A DNA stretch of 64,000 nt from Caulifigura coniformis (GTDB taxonomy: Bacteria; Planctomycetota; Planctomycetia; Planctomycetales; Planctomycetaceae), in assembly GCF_007745175.1 (NCBI RefSeq), contig NZ_CP036271.1, forward strand, positions 5,096,314-5,160,313, in the 5' to 3' direction. Of the stretch, positions 18,188-26,317 are shown one piece after another. The notes beneath the pieces are model-generated. The model saw nothing but the letters and a program-made list of their open reading frames with translations, made no database searches and was not told the DNA's origin. The translations under genes and the position numbers were made by a program. Positions within the stretch are counted from its first letter, which is position 1. Each line of letters opens with the position of its first letter.

Positions 18188-19670
18188 GTGGAAGCCGGAC
18201 GGTCACACGGGCCCCGCCCTCTTCATGATTGGCAGTCTGGAGTTCGCCGCCGTGAGTAGCGAGGATACTGCGGCTGATCGAAAGTCCGAGTCCGAGACCA
18301 TCGGGCTTCGTCGATTGGAGCGAAGCGCCGGCGACGTCGAACTCGTCGGGAAATCCCTCGCCATTGTCGTCGACGCGGATATCGATGTCCTCGCTGGACC
18401 ACGTCGTCGAAATCGAGACCACGCGCCGGCCCCGGGGGCGGCATTCGACCGCCTGAGCTGCGTTCCGGATCACGTTAACCAGGACCTGCTGGATCTGGAT
18501 CGCGTCGACGAAGACCTGGGAGTGGGTGGTCTCGTCGCATTCGACACGGACCGTGACCGATCGGCTCTGGAGATCGGGCTCACAGAGCGCGACGACATCA
18601 GTGATCAGGGAATTGACTGACTCGATCGCCCGCGGGGTCGTTCGAGACCGGACAAAGTTTCGCATGCGACGGATGATGGCGCCTGCGCGTTGCGCCGATT
18701 CGCGGATGCGCGAGGCGTTTCTCACCAGAGGCTGACGGTCAACCAGATCGCCGTCGGTCAGGATGAGCAGCGTTTCGGCGTAGTTGGAGATCGCGCCCAG
18801 GGGCTGGTTCAGTTCGTGCGCGATTCCTGTCGCCAGTTCTCCCAGGCTGTTCAGCCGTGAGGCATGTGCCAGCTGCGACTGGAGCTGAAGCGTGCGCTGT
18901 TCGGAGGCAGCCCGTTGGGAAGCCTCTTCGGCGAGGGCGACGTTCAGGTCGGAGAGCTGGAGCGTTCGTTCCTGAACACGCTGTTCCAGCTGATCCCGGG
19001 CCTCCATCAATTCCAGTTCATGGGTTTCGAGCCGCTCGACCTGCTGCCGGATCAGCGTGACGGCTGGCCCGAGGACCAGCCAGTAGAGGCCGGCCATCAG
19101 GGTGATGACCAGCATGGTCGCCACGAGCCCGGTGGCGCGGAGTCGCACGACCTGCTGCTGTGCGTCCTCCTCGTAGAGCTGGACGATGTGGTCCATTGCG
19201 GGAAGAAACTCCCGTTCGGCTGCGAGCAGGCTCGCGATGGAACGGTGTCTCTGATAGGGGCGCTCACGCAGTTCGTTGACCGCCGTGGCGATCGACGAGA
19301 CCTGTCGGTCCAGTCCGGTCAAGTGGGACATGATCTCGGGATTCCGGGTCTCGGAGAGCTTGAGCGACGCATCACCCTGCTTCAGTCCCTCGTGAACGCG
19401 GCGCCACTCGGCGAGTTTGTCCTGCAGGGCGAGGTCTGCAGACGGGTGCGCCTGGGGATCAATCGCGATGGCGAGCGCGTCCTTGGCAATGCTCTGACTG
19501 AGCATTCGCTGCCGGCCGGCAAGGTTGATGACCGGTGCCGAGAGATTCAGCCGCACGAGGAGTGGCTGCAGAACAGCCTGATCCAGCAGCAGCAGCCCTG
19601 CCACGACGGCCAGCGCGATGCCGTAACGCCGCCCGAGGCGGCGAATCAGCAGTTCTGGACGATGAGGCAT
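18138..19670 (-). CDS. Sensor histidine kinase with NarX-like P-box
   Basis: A 510-residue membrane kinase. A first membrane helix (about 17-35) is followed by a periplasmic region whose beginning, VINLAGRQRMLSQSIAKDAL (about 47-66), matches the P-box of NarX/NarQ nitrate sensors (the NarX equivalent is INKAGSLRMQSYRL), including the arginine expected to bind the anion. A four-helix-type periplasmic domain runs to a second helix (about 180-200), then a coiled-coil linker, a HisKA domain with His285 in GIAHELNQPLGAISNY, and an HATPase domain with N, G1 and G2 boxes (NVIRNAAQAV, DDNGEGFP, GLGLGLSIS). I chose ATG 19670; a GTG at 19754 would add 28 uncharged residues. It overlaps the regulator gene and diverges from the nitrate operon. 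Confidence 0.88.
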   Translation of the reverse strand: MPHRPELLIRRLGRRYGIALAVVAGLLLLDQAVLQPLLVRLNLSAPVINLAGRQRMLSQSIAKDALAIAIDPQAHPSADLALQDKLAEWRRVHEGLKQGDASLKLSETRNPEIMSHLTGLDRQVSSIATAVNELRERPYQRHRSIASLLAAEREFLPAMDHIVQLYEEDAQQQVVRLRATGLVATMLVITLMAGLYWLVLGPAVTLIRQQVERLETHELELMEARDQLEQRVQERTLQLSDLNVALAEEASQRAASEQRTLQLQSQLAHASRLNSLGELATGIAHELNQPLGAISNYAETLLILTDGDLVDRQPLVRNASRIRESAQRAGAIIRRMRNFVRSRTTPRAIESVNSLITDVVALCEPDLQSRSVTVRVECDETTHSQVFVDAIQIQQVLVNVIRNAAQAVECRPRGRRVVSISTTWSSEDIDIRVDDNGEGFPDEFDVAGASLQSTKPDGLGLGLSISRSILATHGGELQTANHEEGGARVTVRLPLVETTSRLEPADRLCC

Positions 19671-20121
19671 ACGGAGAAACAGGGGCCGGGCCGGTAACTT
19701 TTCGCCACGGCTCGGTGAGCCGTGAAACCGTGGAAATTTCTGGAATGAGCGCACGTCCGAGACGGCCGTGGCAGGTCAGTCCTCACGTTCCGGGAGGCCC
19801 TAAGGAAAACGACGTGCCGTTCGACCTGAAATCGGGAGACTTCCCGCGTTACGGGGAGAATCGCGGGTTTCGGGCGGACGTCAGGTTCCACAGCTGCAAC
19901 GGTTTCGTGCAGCACTGCATGGATGCGCGACAGGGGGAAATTGGCTCAGGGCCACGATCGCGGCCGGACTGTTCGGATATCCGAACAAATACCCCCTCTC
20001 TGGAGTGACCGGCCTTCGCAATGCATTTGGAGTCGCCCATGCTGCCGTCGTCGATCTCCTCGCTGCGCTCACATCGAGGTGCTCTGGTCGGCGGTGAGTC
20101 TCGTCATGGGAAGGCGACTCC
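19671..20121. other. Divergent regulatory region, sensor kinase / nitrate operon
   Basis: About 450 bases without a gene, between the divergent kinase gene and the transporter gene. It contains the perfect 18-bp palindrome at 19970-19987 (listed separately) and presumably the promoters in both directions. I saw no convincing promoter hexamers. Confidence 0.6.
19970..19987. promoter_or_regulatory. 18-bp perfect palindrome, candidate operator
   Basis: TGTTCGGATATCCGAACA is perfectly self-complementary over 18 bases. It lies 135 bases before the transporter ATG and 300 bases before the kinase ATG. A two-fold symmetric site of this size suits a dimeric LuxR-type regulator such as the FixJ-like protein encoded next door; the pairing is inference. 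Confidence 0.6.
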
Positions 20122-21483
20122 ATGAGTGCTGCTGAGAAGGCGACGTCGATCCGGCTTCTTGATGTTCATTCTCCTCCGATGCGTGCGTTCCACATGACGT
20201 GGTTCGCGTTCTTCCTGTGCTTCTTCGCCTGGTTCGGCATCGCTCCCCTGATGCCGATCGTTCGCGACGAACTGCATCTGACGAAGGACCAGGTTGGCTG
20301 GTGCATCATCGGATCGGTCGCAATCACAATCTTCGCCCGCCTGTTCATTGGCTGGCTGTGCGACCGTATCGGACCGCGACTGGCCTACACCGGCCTCCTC
20401 CTGATCGGCTCGATCCCGGTGATGGCGATCGGCCTGGCCGACAGTTTCACCACGTTCCTGCTCTTTCGCGTGGCGATCGGAATGATCGGGGCGTCGTTCG
20501 TCGTCACGCAGTTCCACACCTCGGTGATGTTCGCGCCGTCGTGCGTCGGAACGGCCAACGCAACGGCCGCCGGCTGGGGGAACCTCGGGGGCGGCGTGAC
20601 GCAGATGGTCATGCCGCTGGTCTATGGCGCGTTCGTCACGAGTCTCGGGTGGACGAGTTCTTCCGCCTGGCGCGGCAGCATGTTCGTCGCCGGGGCGATC
20701 TGCTTCCTGACCGGCATCGCCTACTACTTCCTGACTCAGGACACGCCGCAGGGAAACTACGCCGACCTCAAGGCTCGCGGCCTGCTCGCGAAGAAGCCTG
20801 CCGTCGAAGGCTCGTTCCGGGCGGCCTGTCGCGATCGCCGCGTGTGGGTGCTGTTCGTCGCCTATGCCTGCTGTTTCGGCCTGGAACTGACGCTCGACAA
20901 TGTCGCCGCGCTCTACTTCGTCGACTACTTCGCGGAGTTGAAGTCGGCCGACCCGATGTCGGCCCTCAAGACCGCGGGGTTCATCGCAGGGCTGTTCGGT
21001 TCCATGAACCTGTTCGCGAGGGCGCTGGGGGGCTGGATCGGAGACAAGTTCGGATCGAAATCGGGGCTCTCCGGCCGCGCCCGCTGGCTGTTCCTGACGC
21101 TGTTTTGTGAGGGCATCGCCCTGCTGATGTTCTCGCAGGCCCGGACCCTTGCCGTCGGGATTCCGCTGCTCATGCTGCTCGGGCTGTTCGTGAAGATGTC
21201 GAACGGCGCGACCTACGCAGTCGCGCCGTTCCTGAATCGCGAGGCCCTGGGCAGCGTGACGGGCATCGTCGGGGCCGGCGGAAACGTCGGAGCCGTGCTG
21301 GCCGGGTTCCTCTTCAAGTCGTCCGCCATCACCTGGCCGACCGCGATGTTCCTGCTGGGAATCATCGTGACGCTGTCGTCGTTTGCGGTGCTTGCGGTCC
21401 GCTTTGCGGACAAGGCTGCAGAAGACCTTGCCCCGCAGGGTGAACCCTCACTGGGCCACGGCGCCGCGATCGCGCAGGCCTGA
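20122..21483 (+). CDS. Nitrate/nitrite transporter, NarK/NasA MFS family
   Basis: A 453-residue major facilitator with about twelve hydrophobic segments. It begins after a short cytoplasmic N-terminus with FHMTWFAFFLCFFAWFGIAPLMPIVRDEL, the typical first helix and loop of bacterial nitrate/nitrite porters. The MFS loop motif GWLCDRIGPR follows helix 2. The nitrate-signature-like, glycine-rich segments AAGWGNLGGGVTQ (about 152-164) and GIVGAGGNVGAVLAG (about 377-391) are both present. Its position before nitrite and nitrate reductase genes supports import of nitrate from outside, possibly also nitrite export. It is the first gene of the operon; nirBD starts 65 bases downstream. Confidence 0.93.
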   Translation: MSAAEKATSIRLLDVHSPPMRAFHMTWFAFFLCFFAWFGIAPLMPIVRDELHLTKDQVGWCIIGSVAITIFARLFIGWLCDRIGPRLAYTGLLLIGSIPVMAIGLADSFTTFLLFRVAIGMIGASFVVTQFHTSVMFAPSCVGTANATAAGWGNLGGGVTQMVMPLVYGAFVTSLGWTSSSAWRGSMFVAGAICFLTGIAYYFLTQDTPQGNYADLKARGLLAKKPAVEGSFRAACRDRRVWVLFVAYACCFGLELTLDNVAALYFVDYFAELKSADPMSALKTAGFIAGLFGSMNLFARALGGWIGDKFGSKSGLSGRARWLFLTLFCEGIALLMFSQARTLAVGIPLLMLLGLFVKMSNGATYAVAPFLNREALGSVTGIVGAGGNVGAVLAGFLFKSSAITWPTAMFLLGIIVTLSSFAVLAVRFADKAAEDLAPQGEPSLGHGAAIAQA

Positions 21484-21548
21484 TTCGCAGCGACCCGCAG
21501 GACGGGCCGGCTTCCTGGTTCATCCCTCTTCCTGACCTGGATCTCCTG

Positions 21549-24500
21549 ATGATTTCTGTTCCGGAATCCGTTTCGATCAACTCACCGAAAAAGACTGTCG
21601 TCGTCATCGGCAACGGGATGGTGGGCCTGAGGTTCTGTGAAAAACTCGTCGAGTTCGACAAGGCGGGTGAATACCGGATCGTGACGTTCTGCGAAGAGCC
21701 GCGGGCGGCGTACGACCGCGTCGGCCTGACATCGTTCTTCGCGCATCGCGATGCCGAGAAGCTGATGCTGGCGAAGCTCGACTGGTATGCGGCGCATGGT
21801 GTGGAACTGCATCTGGGAGACCGGGCGGACGTCATCGATCGCGAACGCTGCCAGGTCACTTCTCAGAAGGGAGTCGTGATTCCCTACGACAACCTGGTGA
21901 TGGCGACGGGATCGATTCCGTTCGTGCCACCGGTGCCGGGTGTCGAGAAGGCGGGGGTGTTCGTTTACCGGACCATCGAGGACCTGGAACGGATCATTGC
22001 CTACTCCAAGAATGCGAAACGCTGCGCGGTGCTCGGAGGCGGGCTGCTCGGTCTGGAGGCGGCCAAGGCCGTGTATGACCTGGGCCTGGAAGCGCACGTC
22101 ATCGAGTACAACGGTCGGTTGATGCCGCGGCAGATCGACGACGCCGGTTCGCGCGTCCTCGTCGGCAAGCTGGAGTCGCTGGGAGTCCACGTTCACCTGA
22201 ATTGCAGCGCCAAGGCGATTCTGGGGAACGGGTGTGTGGAGGAACTCGAGTTTTCGGATGGCACGAAACTCGAAGTCGACATGATCGTCGTGTCGACCGG
22301 CATCCGGCCGCGGGATGATCTCGCCCGCCAATGCGGCCTGGACGTCGGTCAACGCGGCGGGATTGTCGTCGACGATCGGCTCACGACCTCCGATCGCCGG
22401 ATTTCGGCGATCGGAGAGTGTGCTCTGCATGGAGGAATGGTCTACGGGCTTGTGGCGCCTGGCTACGACATGGCCGAGACCCTGGCGACGCTCTTGACCG
22501 GCGGCGACCGGCGTTTCAATGGGGCCGACCTGTCGACAAAGCTCAAGCTGATGGGAGTCGACGTCGCCAGCTTCGGCGACTACGAGGCTGGCCCCGAAAA
22601 GGCCACGCCGTTGTTCTTCGAGAACCCGTTCGGAGGCGAATACAAGAAGCTGCTGTTCTCGAAGGACGGGAAAACGCTGCTCGGGGGGATTCTCGTCGGC
22701 GATGCGTCGCAGTACGGCACGCTGTCGATGCTGGCGAAGAGCGGCGCGGCGCTGCCATGCAAACCGCACGAACTGATCGTCGGCAGTTCCGGCGGCGCGC
22801 CGCTGGCCGGCGGGATCGATGGTCTGCCCGACTCGGCCCAGGTCTGCTCGTGCAACAACGTCTCGAAAGGGGCCATCTGCTCGGCGATTCGCGATCAGAA
22901 CTGCGATTCCCCTGCGGCCGTCAAATCATGCACGAAGGCGGGGGCAGGATGCGGGGGGTGCTTCCCGCTCGTGACCGACCTGTTCAAAGCCGAAATGAAG
23001 AAGCTCGGCAAGTCCGTCACGAATCACCTGTGTGAACACTTTGCGTACTCGCGCACGGAGCTGTTCGCGATCGTCAAAACGAAGCAACTGCGAACGTTCA
23101 GCGAAGTTCTCAAGCAGTCCGGGACGGGCCACGGCTGCGAAACGTGCAAACCGGCCATCGCGTCCATCCTCGCTTCGCTGTGGAACGAGAACGTTCTCGA
23201 CGCGCCGCATGAATCGCTGCAAGACACCAACGACCGTTTCCTGGCCAACATTCAGCGTGGCGGCTCGTATTCCGTGGTGCCGCGGGTCCCGGGTGGAGAA
23301 ATCACTCCCGAGAAACTGATTGTGATTGGCGAGGTCGCCCGGGAATTCAACCTGTACACGAAGATTACCGGCGGCCAGCGGATCGACCTGTTCGGGGCGC
23401 AGGTGCACGAACTGCCGGAGATCTGGGAGCGCCTGGTCGAGAACGGTTTCGAAAGCGGACATGCCTACGGCAAGTCGCTGCGGACCGTGAAGAGCTGCGT
23501 GGGATCGACGTGGTGCCGCTACGGTGTCCGCGATTCCGTCGGTTTCGCGATCGAGATCGAGAACCGCTACAAGGGGATCCGCTCACCACACAAGATCAAG
23601 ATGGCTGTCTCGGGCTGCACGCGCGAATGCGCCGAGGCGCAGTCGAAAGACGTCGGGCTGATCGCCGTGGAAGGTGGCTACAACGTCTACGTCTGCGGCA
23701 ACGGCGGGACGAAACCCAGGCATGCCGAGCTGCTGGCGGCCTGTGTCGATGAGGCGACGGCGATCAAGTATGTCGACCGGTTCCTGATGTATTACATCTC
23801 AACGGCCGACAAGCTGATGCGGACGTCGACCTGGTGCGAGAAGCTCGAAGGGGGCATCGAGCACATCCGCGACGTGGTGGTGCACGACAAGCTCGGCATC
23901 GCGGCCGAACTGGAGCAGATGCTGCAGCGGCTGGTCGACACGTACCAGTGCGAATGGGCCGCGGTGGTGAAAGACCCCGAGAAGCGGAAACGGTTCCGCC
24001 AGTTCATGAACAGCGACGAGACTGAGTCGTGCATCGAAGTCATTTCGCAGAGGGGGCAGTTGCGTCCCGCGGATTGGCCCGGCGAACTGGTATCACTGGA
24101 ACAGTTCCAGTCACTGCCGAAGCCCGCGGCCGAAGAAGTCGAAGTCGACGATTCAGGCTGGGTGCAGGTGGGCGTCATCGACGACTTCCCGATGGATGCC
24201 GGGGCGACGATCAAATACGGCAAGACTCAGATCGCGGTGTTCAACTTCGCGAGTCGCGGGGAATGGTACGCCTCTCAGAACATGTGCCCGCACAAGAAAG
24301 CATTCGTTCTCGCGCGGGGCATCGTGGGCGACCAGAAGGGGGAACCGAAAGTCGCCTGCCCGCTCCACAAGAAAACGTTCTCGCTGAAGACGGGCGAGTC
24401 GCTGTCGGACGCCGAATACAGTATCGAGACGTTCCCGGTGAAGGTCGAGGGGAGCGCGGTTTGCCTGCGATTGCCGCCGGTCGAAGTGCTTGATGAACGC

Positions 24501-24575
24501 CATGCGACGGAGATCGGATGCGCGCTCGCGTCCTCCTGTCTCACCCACCGTAACCGGGAACTGGTGGAAGCGTGA
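21549..24575 (+). CDS. nirB: Fused assimilatory nitrite reductase NirB-NirD
   Basis: A cytoplasmic siroheme enzyme reducing nitrite to ammonium with NAD(P)H. Of 1008 residues, the N-terminal flavoprotein part has an FAD motif VVVIGNGMVGLRF (about 15-27) and an NAD motif CAVLGGGLLGLEAAK. Two BFD-type [2Fe-2S] modules follow (CSCNN near 431 with CGGC; and the module around 493-530 ending CETC). The sulfite/nitrite reductase domains carry the four cysteines for the siroheme-4Fe4S site in SCVGSTWC (near 647-653) and SGCTRECAEAQ (near 687-696). A C-terminal Rieske domain (about 880-990, CPHKKA near 910 and CPLHKK near 935) is the NirD small subunit fused to NirB. The stop overlaps the next start (GTGA). 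Confidence 0.95.
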   Translation: MISVPESVSINSPKKTVVVIGNGMVGLRFCEKLVEFDKAGEYRIVTFCEEPRAAYDRVGLTSFFAHRDAEKLMLAKLDWYAAHGVELHLGDRADVIDRERCQVTSQKGVVIPYDNLVMATGSIPFVPPVPGVEKAGVFVYRTIEDLERIIAYSKNAKRCAVLGGGLLGLEAAKAVYDLGLEAHVIEYNGRLMPRQIDDAGSRVLVGKLESLGVHVHLNCSAKAILGNGCVEELEFSDGTKLEVDMIVVSTGIRPRDDLARQCGLDVGQRGGIVVDDRLTTSDRRISAIGECALHGGMVYGLVAPGYDMAETLATLLTGGDRRFNGADLSTKLKLMGVDVASFGDYEAGPEKATPLFFENPFGGEYKKLLFSKDGKTLLGGILVGDASQYGTLSMLAKSGAALPCKPHELIVGSSGGAPLAGGIDGLPDSAQVCSCNNVSKGAICSAIRDQNCDSPAAVKSCTKAGAGCGGCFPLVTDLFKAEMKKLGKSVTNHLCEHFAYSRTELFAIVKTKQLRTFSEVLKQSGTGHGCETCKPAIASILASLWNENVLDAPHESLQDTNDRFLANIQRGGSYSVVPRVPGGEITPEKLIVIGEVAREFNLYTKITGGQRIDLFGAQVHELPEIWERLVENGFESGHAYGKSLRTVKSCVGSTWCRYGVRDSVGFAIEIENRYKGIRSPHKIKMAVSGCTRECAEAQSKDVGLIAVEGGYNVYVCGNGGTKPRHAELLAACVDEATAIKYVDRFLMYYISTADKLMRTSTWCEKLEGGIEHIRDVVVHDKLGIAAELEQMLQRLVDTYQCEWAAVVKDPEKRKRFRQFMNSDETESCIEVISQRGQLRPADWPGELVSLEQFQSLPKPAAEEVEVDDSGWVQVGVIDDFPMDAGATIKYGKTQIAVFNFASRGEWYASQNMCPHKKAFVLARGIVGDQKGEPKVACPLHKKTFSLKTGESLSDAEYSIETFPVKVEGSAVCLRLPPVEVLDERHATEIGCALASSCLTHRNRELVEA

Positions 24576-26317
24576 CGACGACGCGGCTGCTGACGCTCGA
24601 TGACCTTTCGAATGGCCTGAAGGGGGCCGGCGATGCGACGGTTTCGTTGCTCGATCAGTTACTGGCCGAGCAGCACGACCTGACGGCCGTTGAAGCGTTC
24701 TCACGCGATCATGCGTCCTGCACCGGCCCGGCGCAGGCGAAGTACTACTCGCGTCTCCTGCCTGCCGCTCCTCCCGGCCCCGGCGAGCAGTACGCATTCG
24801 AAGTCGACCTCGATCGCTGCTCGGGCTGCAAGGCGTGCGTCACTGCCTGCCATTCGTTGAACGGGCTGGACGAGCAGGAGACGTGGCGGGACGTCGGCCT
24901 GCTGATGGGAGGAACCGAGCAGCTGCCAGTGATCCAGCATGTCACGGCGGCCTGCCACCACTGCGTCGAGCCGGCCTGCATGATCGCCTGCCCGGTCAAT
25001 GCCTACGAGAAAGACCCGCTGACGGGCATCGTCAAGCATCTCGACGACCAGTGCTTTGGATGTCAGTACTGCACGCTGGCCTGTCCTTACAACGTTCCGA
25101 AGTACCACGCGCAGAAAGGGATCGTCCGCAAGTGCGACATGTGTTCGAGCCGGCTCAAGACGGGTGAAGCGCCGGCATGCGTCCAGGCCTGCCCGCACGA
25201 AGCGATTTCGATTCGTGTCGTTTCGACGGAACGTGTGCGGGAAGACTCCGAGACGAATCGGTTCCTTCCCGCCGCCCCCGATCCGGCGATCACGCTCCCG
25301 ACGACCCTGTATCGGTCCACCCGGGTCTTTCCCCGAAATACACTCCCCGCCGACTACCACGCCCTGAGCCCCGAACATCCTCACTGGCCGCTGATCGTGA
25401 TGCTGGTCCTCACACAGCTTTCGGTGGGGACATTCATCGTGGGGGTGCTGCTGGATGAGACGCTCCCTGCTACGCTGGCGGCCGTACTGAGGCCCTTTCA
25501 GGCGACGGGAGCGCTCGTTCTCGGACTTCTGGCGCTCGGGGCGAGTACGTGCCATCTCGGCCGGCCGCTCCTGGCATTTCGCGGCATTCTCGGCCTGCGG
25601 CATTCGTGGCTGAGTCGCGAGATCGTCGCGTTCGGCCTGTTTGCGGGGCTCGCCGTTCCCTACGCCGCGGCGTGCTGGATTGCTTCGCCCGGAAGGCCGC
25701 TTGGCCCGCGCTGGGCCGAACAGGCCTCGGCCCTCCTTCCGGCGCTCGGAATGACCGTGGCCGCGACAGGGGCGCTCGGCGTCTTCTGCTCGGGGATGAT
25801 CTACGTGTTCACGCGACGCGAACTGTGGAGCTTCGAACGCACCATGGCCCGCTTCGCGATGACATCTGCACTGCTCGGCATCGCCACGGCATGGCTGTCG
25901 TTGCTGCTGGTCTCGCGCTCCGTCGACAGCGAAATCGCCAGGGAGCTTCTCACGGCGGCGGGACCGCAGTTGACCCGCGGCCTCATGCTCGCGACGGGCC
26001 TGAAGCTCGTGTTCGACCTGCTGATCCTCAAGTCGCTGGCCGACCTTCGCCTGACTTCGCTCAGACGCACCGCGCTCCTGGTCACTGGCGTCCTGTCGCC
26101 GATCGCGCTTGCGAGAATTGGAGCGGGAATCCTGGGAGGCATCGCCCTGCCGATGCTCGTGTTGAACGCCCTTCCGGATGCGGCCCGGCCCGACCTGACG
26201 ATTACCGTGAGCATGGCAGTCGCCTGGATGGCCTGCCTCGCGGGAGAGTTGCTCGAGCGTTATCTCTTCTTCGCCGCGGTCGCTGCCCCGCGCATGCCCG
26301 GAGGCATTCGTTCGTGA
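24572..26317 (+). CDS. Fused four-cluster ferredoxin / DmsC-type membrane subunit
   Basis: A 581-residue fusion. The N-terminal half (about 75-225) is a DmsB/NrfC-like ferredoxin with sixteen cysteines in four groups: 83, 86, 89, 93; 128, 131, 136, 140; 161, 164, 167, 171; and 188, 191, 203, 207. The C-terminal half (about 265-575) has eight or so membrane helices and resembles DmsC, the quinol-oxidising anchor of DMSO reductase-family enzymes. I infer that it takes electrons from the quinol pool and passes them to the NasA-type reductase encoded next, replacing NasB or ferredoxin. GTG start at 24572 overlaps the nirBD stop; its own stop overlaps the next GTG start. No TAT or Sec signal precedes the ferredoxin part, so that part faces the cytoplasm. 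Confidence 0.9.
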   Translation: MTTTRLLTLDDLSNGLKGAGDATVSLLDQLLAEQHDLTAVEAFSRDHASCTGPAQAKYYSRLLPAAPPGPGEQYAFEVDLDRCSGCKACVTACHSLNGLDEQETWRDVGLLMGGTEQLPVIQHVTAACHHCVEPACMIACPVNAYEKDPLTGIVKHLDDQCFGCQYCTLACPYNVPKYHAQKGIVRKCDMCSSRLKTGEAPACVQACPHEAISIRVVSTERVREDSETNRFLPAAPDPAITLPTTLYRSTRVFPRNTLPADYHALSPEHPHWPLIVMLVLTQLSVGTFIVGVLLDETLPATLAAVLRPFQATGALVLGLLALGASTCHLGRPLLAFRGILGLRHSWLSREIVAFGLFAGLAVPYAAACWIASPGRPLGPRWAEQASALLPALGMTVAATGALGVFCSGMIYVFTRRELWSFERTMARFAMTSALLGIATAWLSLLLVSRSVDSEIARELLTAAGPQLTRGLMLATGLKLVFDLLILKSLADLRLTSLRRTALLVTGVLSPIALARIGAGILGGIALPMLVLNALPDAARPDLTITVSMAVAWMACLAGELLERYLFFAAVAAPRMPGGIRS

